Made by a program: the position numbers and the translations under genes. From assembly GCA_003219355.1 (NCBI GenBank), contig QHOQ01000206.1:1-7355 (forward strand): a stretch of 7,355 nt of DNA, in the 5' to 3' direction. Shown here one piece after another: positions 1-6,704 of the stretch (position 1 is the first letter of the stretch; the number at the start of each line of letters is the position of its first letter). The notes below the pieces were generated by a model. The model was not told the origin of the DNA, ran no database searches, and saw nothing but the letters and a program-made list of their open reading frames with translations. This DNA comes from Verrucomicrobiota bacterium (lineage in GTDB: Bacteria; Verrucomicrobiota; Verrucomicrobiia; Chthoniobacterales; UBA10450).

Positions 1-52
1 CCTTGAGGGCGCAGTCTCAAAAACGAAGATTCCGATTAGTTCCGAACACAGG

Positions 53-862
53 ATGCCGGCGCATCTCTTTCGCACTGGTCGCCATCTCGGACGAGCGCTA
101 CGCACGATCGTCGCCGTCGCCGTCATCGCGCTCATGGGCGTGCTGTCGTCTGCCGCGCTCGGCGCCAACCCTGCGGAAGAGATGGCCAAAGTGGGGACCA
201 CTGACCCCAAGGGGAATTCGTGGCTATCGATTCAAAACAGCATCGAACAGTTCGGGCATCCCGAATTCATTCTACGACTCTTCCTCAGTCTCAGCCTGGC
301 TGTGGCCTGTGCGTGGGCGATCGCGTGGCATCCGCGCCGCTCGTCGCTAGCGAATCCCCTTTCCGATTTCGAAGAGCGCAAGGCGCTCATTCTTCTCGGC
401 ATGGTCGGGGCGGTTGTCGCCGAACTGAGCGGGACCAGCCAAACGCTCGCCTTTGTCATCTTCGGCATCGGCGCGCTCTTGCGATTTCGAACCCTGCTCG
501 ACAATCCGAAACTCACTGGGAAAGCCATCACGGTTGTGGTGGTCGGGCTTGCGTGTGGCATGGGATCGTGGGCGATGGCTGTCTTTGTTACCGCCTTCTT
601 CTGGCTTGATTCACACGCTAGCTGCCGGGTCAGGATTCGATTCGATGACCACGTGGATCCGAACCCGATCTTTGGTATGATGCAGTCGTTGCTTGTCTCT
701 CACCACTGTCGACTTCAAAGTTCCGCGCTTTACGAGGACAAAGGACAGATGGTTTTTCTCCTCTACATCCCGGCGAAAGTCGACCCGAGGAAGCTGGAAG
801 CAGAGGTGCGAGCGAAGCTGCGGAAGTCGGACATCTCCAAGATCGATGTTGATGTGGTATAA
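53..862 (+). CDS. DUF4956/MgtC-like integral membrane protein
   Basis: This 269-residue protein has a basic N-terminus followed by a hydrophobic stretch (about residues 18-36) ending in ALGA. That stretch is either a cleavable signal peptide or a first membrane helix. Further hydrophobic segments lie at about 72-92, 109-127, 130-143 and 158-184. The segment ending in LLRFRTLLDNP (142-152), followed by a Gly-rich helix, resembles the conserved RFR core of DUF4956 proteins and the MgtC/SapB group. Residues 190-269 form a soluble tail with alternating beta and alpha character, reminiscent of the ACT/ferredoxin-like tail of MgtC proteins. MgtC relatives act in Mg/phosphate or envelope homeostasis, but no specific role can be claimed here. 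The ATG at 53 is chosen because it supplies the complete signal-like N-terminus; the upstream bases give no clear ribosome binding site. The phosphatase gene begins 36 bp downstream, so the two are probably co-transcribed. The family name is by motif recall and is moderately sure; membrane location is sure. Confidence 0.72.
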   Translation: MPAHLFRTGRHLGRALRTIVAVAVIALMGVLSSAALGANPAEEMAKVGTTDPKGNSWLSIQNSIEQFGHPEFILRLFLSLSLAVACAWAIAWHPRRSSLANPLSDFEERKALILLGMVGAVVAELSGTSQTLAFVIFGIGALLRFRTLLDNPKLTGKAITVVVVGLACGMGSWAMAVFVTAFFWLDSHASCRVRIRFDDHVDPNPIFGMMQSLLVSHHCRLQSSALYEDKGQMVFLLYIPAKVDPRKLEAEVRAKLRKSDISKIDVDVV

Positions 863-898
863 GCGCGGCTTGATTGAATTACTGTCCGCGAAACGTTC

Positions 899-1480
899 AT
901 GTATAGATTCGTTTTCACCGCGGTTCTTCTTGTTTCCACACTGACGCTCGCAGCGGATTCCCAAAACGGGCCGAAAGACTCTGTCGTGCTGATTATTCGC
1001 CACGCGGAAAACCCCGCAAGCGGCCGCGGTCTCGCGCCCCGCGGCCAGCAGCGGGCCGAAGCGTACAAGCACTACTTTAAAAAGTTTACAGTGGATTCTA
1101 AGCAGCTGCGCCCTGATGTTATTTTTGCCGCTAAGGACTCAAAGCAAAGCCAGCGTCCCCGTCTGACGGTTGAGCCGTTCGCGAAGGCGGCAAAACTGCG
1201 AATCGATACGCGTTTTGGCAGCAATCGCTCGGCTGAGCTGGCGGCTGACCTGCGCGCAACCGAGCCGGGAAAGCGGATTCTCATCTGCTGGCGTCACGGG
1301 GACATCCCGGAGCTCCTCCGGGCACTCGGAGCAAATCCTGAAACCTTGCTGCCGCATGGTAAATGGCCCGATTCCGTCTACGATTGGGTCATCCTGCTTA
1401 GCTACGATCAGGACGGCCGTTTGATTCCCGCGAGCACGAGACGGATCAACGAACACCTGATGCCGGGCGACTCTCAATAG
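899..1480 (+). CDS. Exported histidine phosphatase (phosphoglycerate mutase-like)
   Basis: This is a 193-residue protein with an N-terminal signal peptide (about 1-19, ending TLTLA before AD). The motif IIRHAENP places the phospho-accepting histidine at residue 35 next to Arg34, the RHx signature of the histidine phosphatase superfamily. The second catalytic histidine fits WRHGDIP, His133. Arg86 or Arg88, in the SQRPRLT stretch, fits the family's phosphate-binding arginine after a serine-containing loop. The length matches small branch-1 members. These enzymes remove phosphate from small molecules or proteins through a phosphohistidine intermediate; the substrate here cannot be predicted. The signal peptide points to the periplasm or cell surface, unlike cytoplasmic mutases. 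The ATG at 899 gives the complete signal peptide but has no Shine-Dalgarno-like sequence upstream. The short gap to the membrane protein gene suggests one transcription unit. The reading frame stays open for 30 codons after the TAG stop, which looks like chance. Confidence 0.88.
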   Translation: MYRFVFTAVLLVSTLTLAADSQNGPKDSVVLIIRHAENPASGRGLAPRGQQRAEAYKHYFKKFTVDSKQLRPDVIFAAKDSKQSQRPRLTVEPFAKAAKLRIDTRFGSNRSAELAADLRATEPGKRILICWRHGDIPELLRALGANPETLLPHGKWPDSVYDWVILLSYDQDGRLIPASTRRINEHLMPGDSQ

Positions 1481-1497
1481 ACGCGGCGCATTGCCAA

Positions 1498-1619
1498 GGA
1501 CCTTAGCAGGGAGCGCTTCTCCGTCTTAGAGACCGCCTTTCATCTTGCCCCAATCGACATCAAAAACCTTTAGCTTCCGCTGTACCCCTCCGCCACGCGG
1601 ACGGATAAGACTAAGGTCC
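1498..1619. repeat. Nine-bp inverted repeat spanning the spacer before the first sulfatase gene
   Basis: GGACCTTAG at 1498-1506 is the exact reverse complement of CTAAGGTCC at 1611-1619. Inside it, TCCGT (1520-1524) is complementary to ACGGA (1601-1605), so a long imperfect stem is possible. A third, imperfect copy of the arm (CCTTTAG, 1567-1573) and a 5-bp hairpin with a CAC loop (1589-1601) lie within. No T tract follows, so it is not a normal intrinsic terminator. It could be a structured leader or terminator of the phosphatase transcript, or the remnant of a mobile repeat. The rest of the 237-bp spacer (1481-1717) shows no convincing gene or promoter. Confidence 0.35.
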
Positions 1620-1717
1620 CATAGACAGAGCCCTACGAGACCTGTGAAACTTTCCTACGCGATTCTCTGCTCGCGATTAAAACATCTCCAAGACAACCGC
1701 ATTCAAAACAGAAAACA

Positions 1718-3352
1718 ATGAAACCAAAACCAAAAATACTAAGACAATGGGCCGTCACTTTACTTGTCGCGTTCATCGCGACGGCAGCGCAGGCGGCGGA
1801 CACGAGCAAACCGAACATCGTCTTTATTATGGGTGATGACGTTGGCATGTGGAACATCGGCGCCTACCACCGGGGCATGATGGCCGGGCGAACGCCGAAC
1901 CTCGATAAGCTCGCTAAGGAAGGCATGCTTTTCACCGACTATTACGCCGAGGCGAGCTGCACGGCGGGTCGCGCGAATTTCATCATGGGCGAATTGCCGA
2001 TCCGCACCGGGATGACCACGGTCGGCCAGGCCGGTGCCAAAGTCGGCATACCGGCCGAAGCTTGCACGATTGCCACCGCGCTCAAAGCGCAGGGCTACGC
2101 CACCGGCCAGTTCGGCAAGAATCACCTGGGCGATCTCAATGAGTTCCTGCCCACCGTGCATGGGTTCGACGAGTTCTTCGGCTACCTCTATCACCTCGAT
2201 GCAATGGAAGACCCGTCGCATCCCAACTATCCGCAGGAGCTCTTGAACAAGGTCGGCCCACGCAACATGGTTCACTCCTGGGCCACGACGACGGATGACG
2301 CAACCGCTGACCCGCGCTGGGGCAAGATCGGCAAGCAGAAGATCGAGGACGCCGGCACGCTTTATCCCGAACGGATGAAGACGGTGGACAACGAAATCCG
2401 CGACCTCGCCTTGAAGTTTGTGGACAAGGCCAGGGCGGACAACAAGCCCTTCTTTCTCTGGCTCAACCCGACGCGCATGCACATCGTGACGCACCTCGCG
2501 GACAAGTATGAAAAGATGCGCAACTCGGAGAATGGCTGGTCGGAAGAAGAAGCAGGCATGGCCCAGATGGATGAGGACATCGGCATTGTCATGCAGTATC
2601 TCAAAACCAACGGGCTGGACGAAAATACTATCGTCGTCTTCACCACCGACAACGGCACCGAACTCTTCACTTGGCCCGATGGCGGCACGACACCATTCGC
2701 GCAGTGCAAGGGGACAGTCCTCGAGGGCGGCTTCCGCGTGCCGTGCATCCTGCGCTGGCCCGGCCATGTTCCGGCTGACTCAGTTCAGAACGGCATCTTC
2801 TCCGGCCTCGATTGGTTCCCCACCTTCCTCGCCGCTGCGGGCAACCCAGACATCACTAACCAGTTGCTTAAAGGTGTGAAACTCGGCGATCGGACTTACA
2901 AGAATCACTTGGATGGGTACAACCAGATGGATGTGATCACTGGCAAAGGGCCGTCCGCGCGTCACGAAATCTTCTACCTTGGCGAAAGCTCGGTCGGCGC
3001 GATTCGTATCGACGACTACAAGTTTCGTTTCATTGACCAGCCCCAAGGATGGCTAGGCGAAAAGACGCACGTTGACGTGCCCTATCTGATCAACCTGCGT
3101 CTCGATCCTTTCGAGCGTCAGGGCTGGCCCAACAACGGAACGAAAGACGGCGCGCAGCAATACTTCGATTGGTTCAAGTTTCAATTCTGGCGCTTTGTTT
3201 TCGTCCAACAGGTGATGGGCAAGGAATTGCAGACCTTCCTCGATTACCCGCCGATGCAGCGGGGCGCGAGTTTCAATCTTGACGCAGTGAAAGCGGAGAT
3301 GGCGAAAAAGATGGAACAGGCCCAGGCGGCCGGCAAAGGCCCCAGTCAGTAA
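1718..3352 (+). CDS. Secreted Cys-type sulfatase (arylsulfatase family, S1), 544 aa
   Basis: This family hydrolyses sulfate esters using a formylglycine made from an active-site cysteine. A signal peptide covers about residues 1-27 (ends AQA before AD), so the enzyme should be periplasmic or outside the cell. Family landmarks appear in order: Asp40-Asp41 of GDDVG bind the divalent metal; CTAGR at 81-85 (Cys81 at 1958-1960) is the maturation motif; GKNHLG supplies Lys134 and His136; MHIVTH supplies His255; TTDNG supplies Asp311-Asn312; and CKGTVLEGGFRVP supplies Lys331. The catalytic set is therefore complete. The motif fits C-X-A-X-R rather than the more common C-X-P-S-R. The C-terminal third (about 360-544) includes an RLDPFERQGW stretch and ends in an Ala/Lys/Gln-rich amphipathic tail. 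ATG at 1718 follows an A-rich leader without a Shine-Dalgarno sequence. The gene ends in tandem stops (TAA TAG) and is followed by a strong terminator. The family is sure; the natural substrate is unknown. Confidence 0.95.
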   Translation: MKPKPKILRQWAVTLLVAFIATAAQAADTSKPNIVFIMGDDVGMWNIGAYHRGMMAGRTPNLDKLAKEGMLFTDYYAEASCTAGRANFIMGELPIRTGMTTVGQAGAKVGIPAEACTIATALKAQGYATGQFGKNHLGDLNEFLPTVHGFDEFFGYLYHLDAMEDPSHPNYPQELLNKVGPRNMVHSWATTTDDATADPRWGKIGKQKIEDAGTLYPERMKTVDNEIRDLALKFVDKARADNKPFFLWLNPTRMHIVTHLADKYEKMRNSENGWSEEEAGMAQMDEDIGIVMQYLKTNGLDENTIVVFTTDNGTELFTWPDGGTTPFAQCKGTVLEGGFRVPCILRWPGHVPADSVQNGIFSGLDWFPTFLAAAGNPDITNQLLKGVKLGDRTYKNHLDGYNQMDVITGKGPSARHEIFYLGESSVGAIRIDDYKFRFIDQPQGWLGEKTHVDVPYLINLRLDPFERQGWPNNGTKDGAQQYFDWFKFQFWRFVFVQQVMGKELQTFLDYPPMQRGASFNLDAVKAEMAKKMEQAQAAGKGPSQ

Positions 3353-3375
3353 TAGGTGACATAAATGACCTTTAC

Positions 3376-3410
3376 GGCGGGCGGCTCGGAAAGGCCGCCC
3401 GCCTTTTTTT
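3376..3410 (+). terminator. Strong intrinsic (rho-independent) terminator
   Basis: GGCGGGCGGC (3376-3385) pairs perfectly with GCCGCCCGCC (3394-3403) around an 8-nt loop (TCGGAAAG), and seven T residues follow directly (3404-3410). It lies 23 bp after the stop codon of the 544-residue sulfatase. It should end that transcript and insulate it from the membrane protein gene downstream, which therefore needs its own promoter. Confidence 0.95.
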
Positions 3411-3482
3411 CCAGATGCGCTGGTCCCTTCGATAATGAAACGCGCGCCGCATCCGTCCTAACCAGGTGCGAGAACAAGAACC

Positions 3483-3512
3483 ATGAAACCGATAAGACTC
3501 ATCGCAATCTAA
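3483..3512 (+). other. Possible 9-codon leader ORF before the GTG-started membrane protein gene
   Basis: ATG at 3483 opens a 9-codon frame (MKPIRLIAI) that stops with TAA at 3510-3512, four bases before the GTG at 3517 and in a different frame. Its start has the same A-rich ATGAAACC context as the first sulfatase gene and is preceded by a purine-rich stretch (GCGAGAACAAG). It could feed ribosomes to the weak GTG start by translational coupling, or it may be chance. Confidence 0.25.
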
Positions 3513-3516
3513 CTCC

Positions 3517-4029
3517 GTGACCAAACTATCCACCACACTCAAGAAGGAGTTCTTTGAGCTGCTCCCACCAACTATCTTTTTCTTCGTGGCTTTGCACATC
3601 GTCACGTTTGTTCGCGCGCTGATGCTGAAGGGAACCGGGATTTCGCCGCTGTCTTCGATATCGGTTGCGGTCGCCGCCCTCATTCTGGGCAAGGCGGTGT
3701 TACTCGCGGACATGCTGCCGGCCATCAACCGCTTCCCCGACAAACCGCTGATCTACAACGTCGCCTGGAAGACCTTGATCTATCTGCTGATGTCAGTGCT
3801 CATTCACTACATCGAGCGTCTTATCGAGTTCTGGCGGCTAACCGGCAGTTTTATCGCCGGGAACGAGAAGTTAATGTCTGAAATGGTCTGGCCGCATTTC
3901 TGGGCGATCCAGATCATTCTTTTCGTGCTGATTGCGATCTACTGCACGATGCACGAACTGGTGCGCGTGATTGGGAGGGAAAAGGTGCTGCGTATATTCT
4001 TCGGCCCGATGCCCGCGCCGCAAGTGTAA
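3517..4029 (+). CDS. Four-helix membrane protein of unknown function
   Basis: This 170-residue protein has four predicted membrane helices, at about residues 16-37, 46-67, 82-104 and 127-148. A conserved-looking loop (NRFPDKPLIYNVAWKT, 71-86) joins helices 2 and 3, a polar loop (108-125) joins helices 3 and 4, and the tail is short and basic. It has no signal peptide and no motif of a named family that I recognise. It looks like a conserved hypothetical protein of the kind found beside sulfatases, but that is recall and is unverified. Several helices carry ionisable residues (H27, R33, K59, D65, K85, H97, E100, H127, H146), unusual for a purely structural protein. GTG at 3517 is chosen because the frame is closed by TAA at 3493-3495, no ATG lies between them, and the next Met (residue 36) would delete helix 1. 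No clear ribosome binding site precedes it. It lies between two secreted sulfatases, so an accessory envelope role is plausible but unproven. Confidence 0.85.
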   Translation: MTKLSTTLKKEFFELLPPTIFFFVALHIVTFVRALMLKGTGISPLSSISVAVAALILGKAVLLADMLPAINRFPDKPLIYNVAWKTLIYLLMSVLIHYIERLIEFWRLTGSFIAGNEKLMSEMVWPHFWAIQIILFVLIAIYCTMHELVRVIGREKVLRIFFGPMPAPQV

Positions 4030-4046
4030 AAGATAAGCCGGAAAAT

Positions 4047-4116
4047 TTAACAGGAGCAAACAGGGATAACAGAGGAAATGTTCTCTGCCTCCTGTTTCCT
4101 CCGTTAGCTCCTGTTC
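4047..4116. repeat. Intergenic hairpin repeat built of 9-10 bp AACAG units
   Basis: AACAGGAGC (4049-4057) is the exact reverse complement of GCTCCTGTT (4107-4115). Each arm is itself a run of degenerate direct repeats. On the left, AACAG starts recur at 4049, 4059 and 4068. On the right, GTT-ending units finish at 4096, 4105 and 4115. The spacing is therefore 9-10 bp in both arms. The tip can fold as CAGAG/CTCTG (4070-4074 with 4083-4087). It begins 17 bp after the membrane protein's stop codon. It has no T tract, so any terminator role is uncertain. Mobile palindromic intergenic repeats of REP type look like this, so copies elsewhere in the genome are expected. Confidence 0.6.
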
Positions 4117-4124
4117 AAACTCTG

Positions 4125-4204
4125 AAAACCACAACCACAAAAACCAATTGCCGTAGCTAATTCAAGCAAACTGCGCTAAGGGCAGAGCACCAAAACAAAA
4201 ACAA
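4125..4204 (+). promoter_or_regulatory. A/C-rich, Shine-Dalgarno-free leader of the second sulfatase gene
   Basis: An A/C-only run at 4125-4147 and a second A-rich run (ACCAAAACAAAAACAA, 4189-4204) lead directly into the ATG at 4205. There is no GGAGG-like site at the usual distance. The sequence probably gives an unstructured start region recognised without anti-SD pairing. TTGCCG at 4149-4154 could be a -35 box, but no good -10 box follows at the normal spacing, so no promoter is called. Confidence 0.4.
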
Positions 4205-6592
4205 ATGAAAACCAAAAAATTACTCGCCGTCCTCAGCCTTGCGCTGGGCGCGACATTCGCATTACCTGCGTGGGCGCAAACCGCCGCGCCATCCAAGGAC
4301 GATTCCTTCGCCAAATACGGCCAGGAGTTCAAAGGCAAAATTGGCCGCACCTACGCTGAATCGCAGGAGTGGTATCCCGAACAGGTGAAACCGAAACCGG
4401 GCACGCCTAATGTCTTCATCATCTACCTCGACGACGTGGGCTTTGCCCAATACGGCTGCTTCGGGGGCCTCATCAAGACGCCCAACATCGACTCGCTCGC
4501 CGCCGATGGCCTGCGTTACAATAACTTCCACACCCCGGCCCTGTGTTCGCCTTCGCGGGCGGCGCTGATGGCGGGTAGGAATACGCACAAGATCGGCCTC
4601 GGCTCCCATGCTCTCACTGCAATGGGCTTCCCCGGCTATAACGGCACTCCGCCCGAAAGCGCGAAATCTATTGCCAAGGATTTTCAGCACGCCGGCTTTG
4701 AAACTTTCGCGCTCGGCAAGTGGGATCACACCCCCTTGCCGGAAGCTTCGCAAAGCGGTCCCTTTCAGCACTGGGCCAGCGGCGAGGGCTTCGACCACTA
4801 TTATGGTTTCATGGCGGCGGATGCGGACGATTACCGCACGCTGCTCTTCAACGATCACAACCCGTCGGAGATCTGGATGGGCAGCAAGAACTATCACCTC
4901 ACCACCGATCTCGCCGACCGGGCCATCCTGAACTTCACCTCCCACGCGTCGATCTATCCCGACCGACCCTTCTTCCTCTTCTGGGCGCCGAGCGCGATGC
5001 ATTCGCCGCATCAGGTGGAGAAGAAGTATATCGACATGTATAAGGGCAAATTCGACATGGGCTGGGACAAGGCGCGCGAGATGATTTTCGCGAAGCAGAT
5101 GGAAATAAAGTTGCTCCCCGCAGGCACCAAGCTTTCGAATGGCATTCCTGAGATCCCTAAATGGGACAGCCTCAACGCGCAGCAGAAAAAACTCTATGCC
5201 CGCCAGATGGAAGTCTTCGCCGGGATGATGACGCAGACCGACGAGCAGATCGGCCGCATGATCGCCACCCTCAAGCGCATCGGCCAATACGATAACACCC
5301 TCATCATGCTCACCGCCGATAATGGTTGCAGCGGCGAAGGCGGACTCAACGGCTTATATAACGAATCGCTCGTGATCAACGGCATGCAGGCGTCGCTCGA
5401 GGAAAACATGAAGCACTACGACGAATGGGGCGGCCCCAATACCTACCCGCATTATCACGCGGGCTGGGCCATGGCGGGGAATACGCCGTTCAAATATTGC
5501 AAACAGATCGTCCACAATGGCGGCATTGCCGACAGCCTAATCATCACCTGGCCCAAGGGCATTCAGGGCAAGGGCGAGATCAGGAATCAATACAGCTACG
5601 TCATTGACCTCTTGCCCACGGCTCTCGAAGTCACGGGCACCAAGTTCATGGAGGAGGTGGACGGCGTGAAGCAGATGCCTCTGGACGGAATCAGTCTGGC
5701 CTATTCCTTTAACAAGGCCGACGCGCCCTCCGCCCGGACCGAGCAGTATTACGAACAGTTCGGCAACCGCGCCATGTATAAGGATGGGTGGAAAGCTGTC
5801 ACCATCCACGGCAACCGCATGCCCTGGGTCACGGCTGGCACCTTCCCTTTCGATAAGGATGTCTGGGAACTCTACAACCTCAACGACGACTTCTCCGAAA
5901 CCAACAACCTCGCCGATAAGAACCCTGAGAAACTTGAAGAGCTAAAGAAGCTATGGGACGAGCAGGCCGAGAAAAACAACGTCTATCCCCTGTACGATGA
6001 TCTGAATGCCCGGATCGCCAAGCAGTTCAGCCGCATGTTTGGTGACAGGAAGAGCTACACCTATTACTCCCCGGGGGCCGAGCGCATTGCCGAGGCTGTT
6101 TCCGCGCCGATCAAGAATAAGTCACACACCATCGAGACTTCCCTCGACCTGAAAGGCGACGAACAAGGCGTTATCGTCGCATGTGGTGGTGTGAACGGCG
6201 GCTACACCCTGTTCATTGCCGATCACAAGCTGCACTACGACTACAATTATGTGAACGCCCAGCGCTACGCGATTGTCTCGCCCGTTCTGCCCAACGGGAA
6301 GGTGGACCTCAAGTTCAACTTCATCAAAACCGGGATGCTCAAAGGCACCGGCGAGCTGTATGTGAACGGCAAGAAAGTGGCCGAAGGAGCCATCGATAAA
6401 ACAGTTGGTGGAGCATTCTCTCTCAGCGAAACCTTCGACGTCGGTGTGGACAACGGCACGCCCGTCTCGAACAACTACAAGGTGAAGGATCACTTCCCGT
6501 TCACCGGCCAGATCGACAAGGTGGTTATCACCCTGACCGGCGAAGACACGGACAAGGCGAAAGAGATAAATAACACCGAATTGGTGGACTAA
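4205..6592 (+). CDS. Large secreted Cys-type sulfatase (arylsulfatase family, S1), 795 aa
   Basis: A signal peptide (about 1-24, ending AWA before QTAAPS) directs export. The sulfatase domain covers about 65-600: Asp76-Asp77 (LDDVG) for the metal; CSPSR at 114-118 with Cys114 as the formylglycine precursor; Lys172 in GKWDHTP; His266 in MHSPH; Asp372-Asn373 in TADNG; and Lys433 before HNGG. These residues and the block reading IITWPKGIQGKGE fit the long arylsulfatases of about 780 residues rather than the short type upstream. Two positions differ from the common pattern: GKWH is GKWDH, and HEGG is HNGG. Residues about 630-780 form a separate beta-rich domain (GGYTLFI, GELYVNGKK and TGQIDKVVITL strands) typical of this long class and possibly lectin-like (inference). 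ATG at 4205 follows an A-rich leader. The HAD phosphatase gene starts 112 bp downstream, so co-transcription is possible. Desulfation is the expected reaction; the substrate is unknown. Confidence 0.95.
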   Translation: MKTKKLLAVLSLALGATFALPAWAQTAAPSKDDSFAKYGQEFKGKIGRTYAESQEWYPEQVKPKPGTPNVFIIYLDDVGFAQYGCFGGLIKTPNIDSLAADGLRYNNFHTPALCSPSRAALMAGRNTHKIGLGSHALTAMGFPGYNGTPPESAKSIAKDFQHAGFETFALGKWDHTPLPEASQSGPFQHWASGEGFDHYYGFMAADADDYRTLLFNDHNPSEIWMGSKNYHLTTDLADRAILNFTSHASIYPDRPFFLFWAPSAMHSPHQVEKKYIDMYKGKFDMGWDKAREMIFAKQMEIKLLPAGTKLSNGIPEIPKWDSLNAQQKKLYARQMEVFAGMMTQTDEQIGRMIATLKRIGQYDNTLIMLTADNGCSGEGGLNGLYNESLVINGMQASLEENMKHYDEWGGPNTYPHYHAGWAMAGNTPFKYCKQIVHNGGIADSLIITWPKGIQGKGEIRNQYSYVIDLLPTALEVTGTKFMEEVDGVKQMPLDGISLAYSFNKADAPSARTEQYYEQFGNRAMYKDGWKAVTIHGNRMPWVTAGTFPFDKDVWELYNLNDDFSETNNLADKNPEKLEELKKLWDEQAEKNNVYPLYDDLNARIAKQFSRMFGDRKSYTYYSPGAERIAEAVSAPIKNKSHTIETSLDLKGDEQGVIVACGGVNGGYTLFIADHKLHYDYNYVNAQRYAIVSPVLPNGKVDLKFNFIKTGMLKGTGELYVNGKKVAEGAIDKTVGGAFSLSETFDVGVDNGTPVSNNYKVKDHFPFTGQIDKVVITLTGEDTDKAKEINNTELVD

Positions 6593-6632
6593 GACAGCGA
6601 GGCCGAAAGATGAATCAATTCCCCCGGGGCGC

Positions 6633-6656
6633 CTGGCTTGCCACGCCAGTGTCTGG
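6633..6656 (+). promoter_or_regulatory. Two mutually exclusive short stems in the sulfatase-HAD spacer
   Basis: GCCAG (6645-6649) can pair with CTGGC upstream (6633-6637, 7-nt loop). Alternatively its CCAG (6646-6649) can pair with CTGG downstream (6653-6656, 3-nt loop). The stems are short and lack a T tract, so this is not a clear terminator. Readthrough from the sulfatase gene into the phosphatase gene seems likely. The rest of the 112-bp spacer shows nothing else convincing. Confidence 0.25.
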
Positions 6657-6704
6657 TCGTCGGGTTCAAAGGGAGTGCAGGGTCAATTTTAAAAGCAGAC
6701 AACA

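Noticed and set aside
1481..1573. Open in-frame extension of 30 codons after the TAG stop of the histidine phosphatase gene
   Set aside because: A stop-free run of this length is common by chance at this base composition. The phosphatase is already of normal length, and nothing suggests stop-codon readthrough or a missing domain.
1589..1601. Hairpin with CAC loop considered as terminator of the phosphatase gene
   Set aside because: The stem is only 5 bp and is not followed by a T tract.
1760..2767. Long minus-strand open frame (335 codons) opposite the first sulfatase gene
   Set aside because: The plus strand encodes a complete sulfatase with every catalytic motif. The minus frame shows no recognisable domain and is explained by GC-rich codon bias.
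4262..5287. Long minus-strand open frame (341 codons) opposite the large sulfatase gene
   Set aside because: It mirrors the sulfatase codons, is rich in Arg/Val/Glu as such shadows are, and has no plausible domain.
1718..6592. Possible tandem duplication of the two sulfatase genes
   Set aside because: They differ in length (544 and 795 residues), maturation motif, Lys-His block and C-terminal architecture, so they belong to different subfamilies rather than a recent duplication.
6655..6682. tRNA-like GGGTTCAAA sequence in the spacer before the HAD gene
   Set aside because: It resembles a T-loop but has no matching stem arms, anticodon loop or acceptor stem around it.
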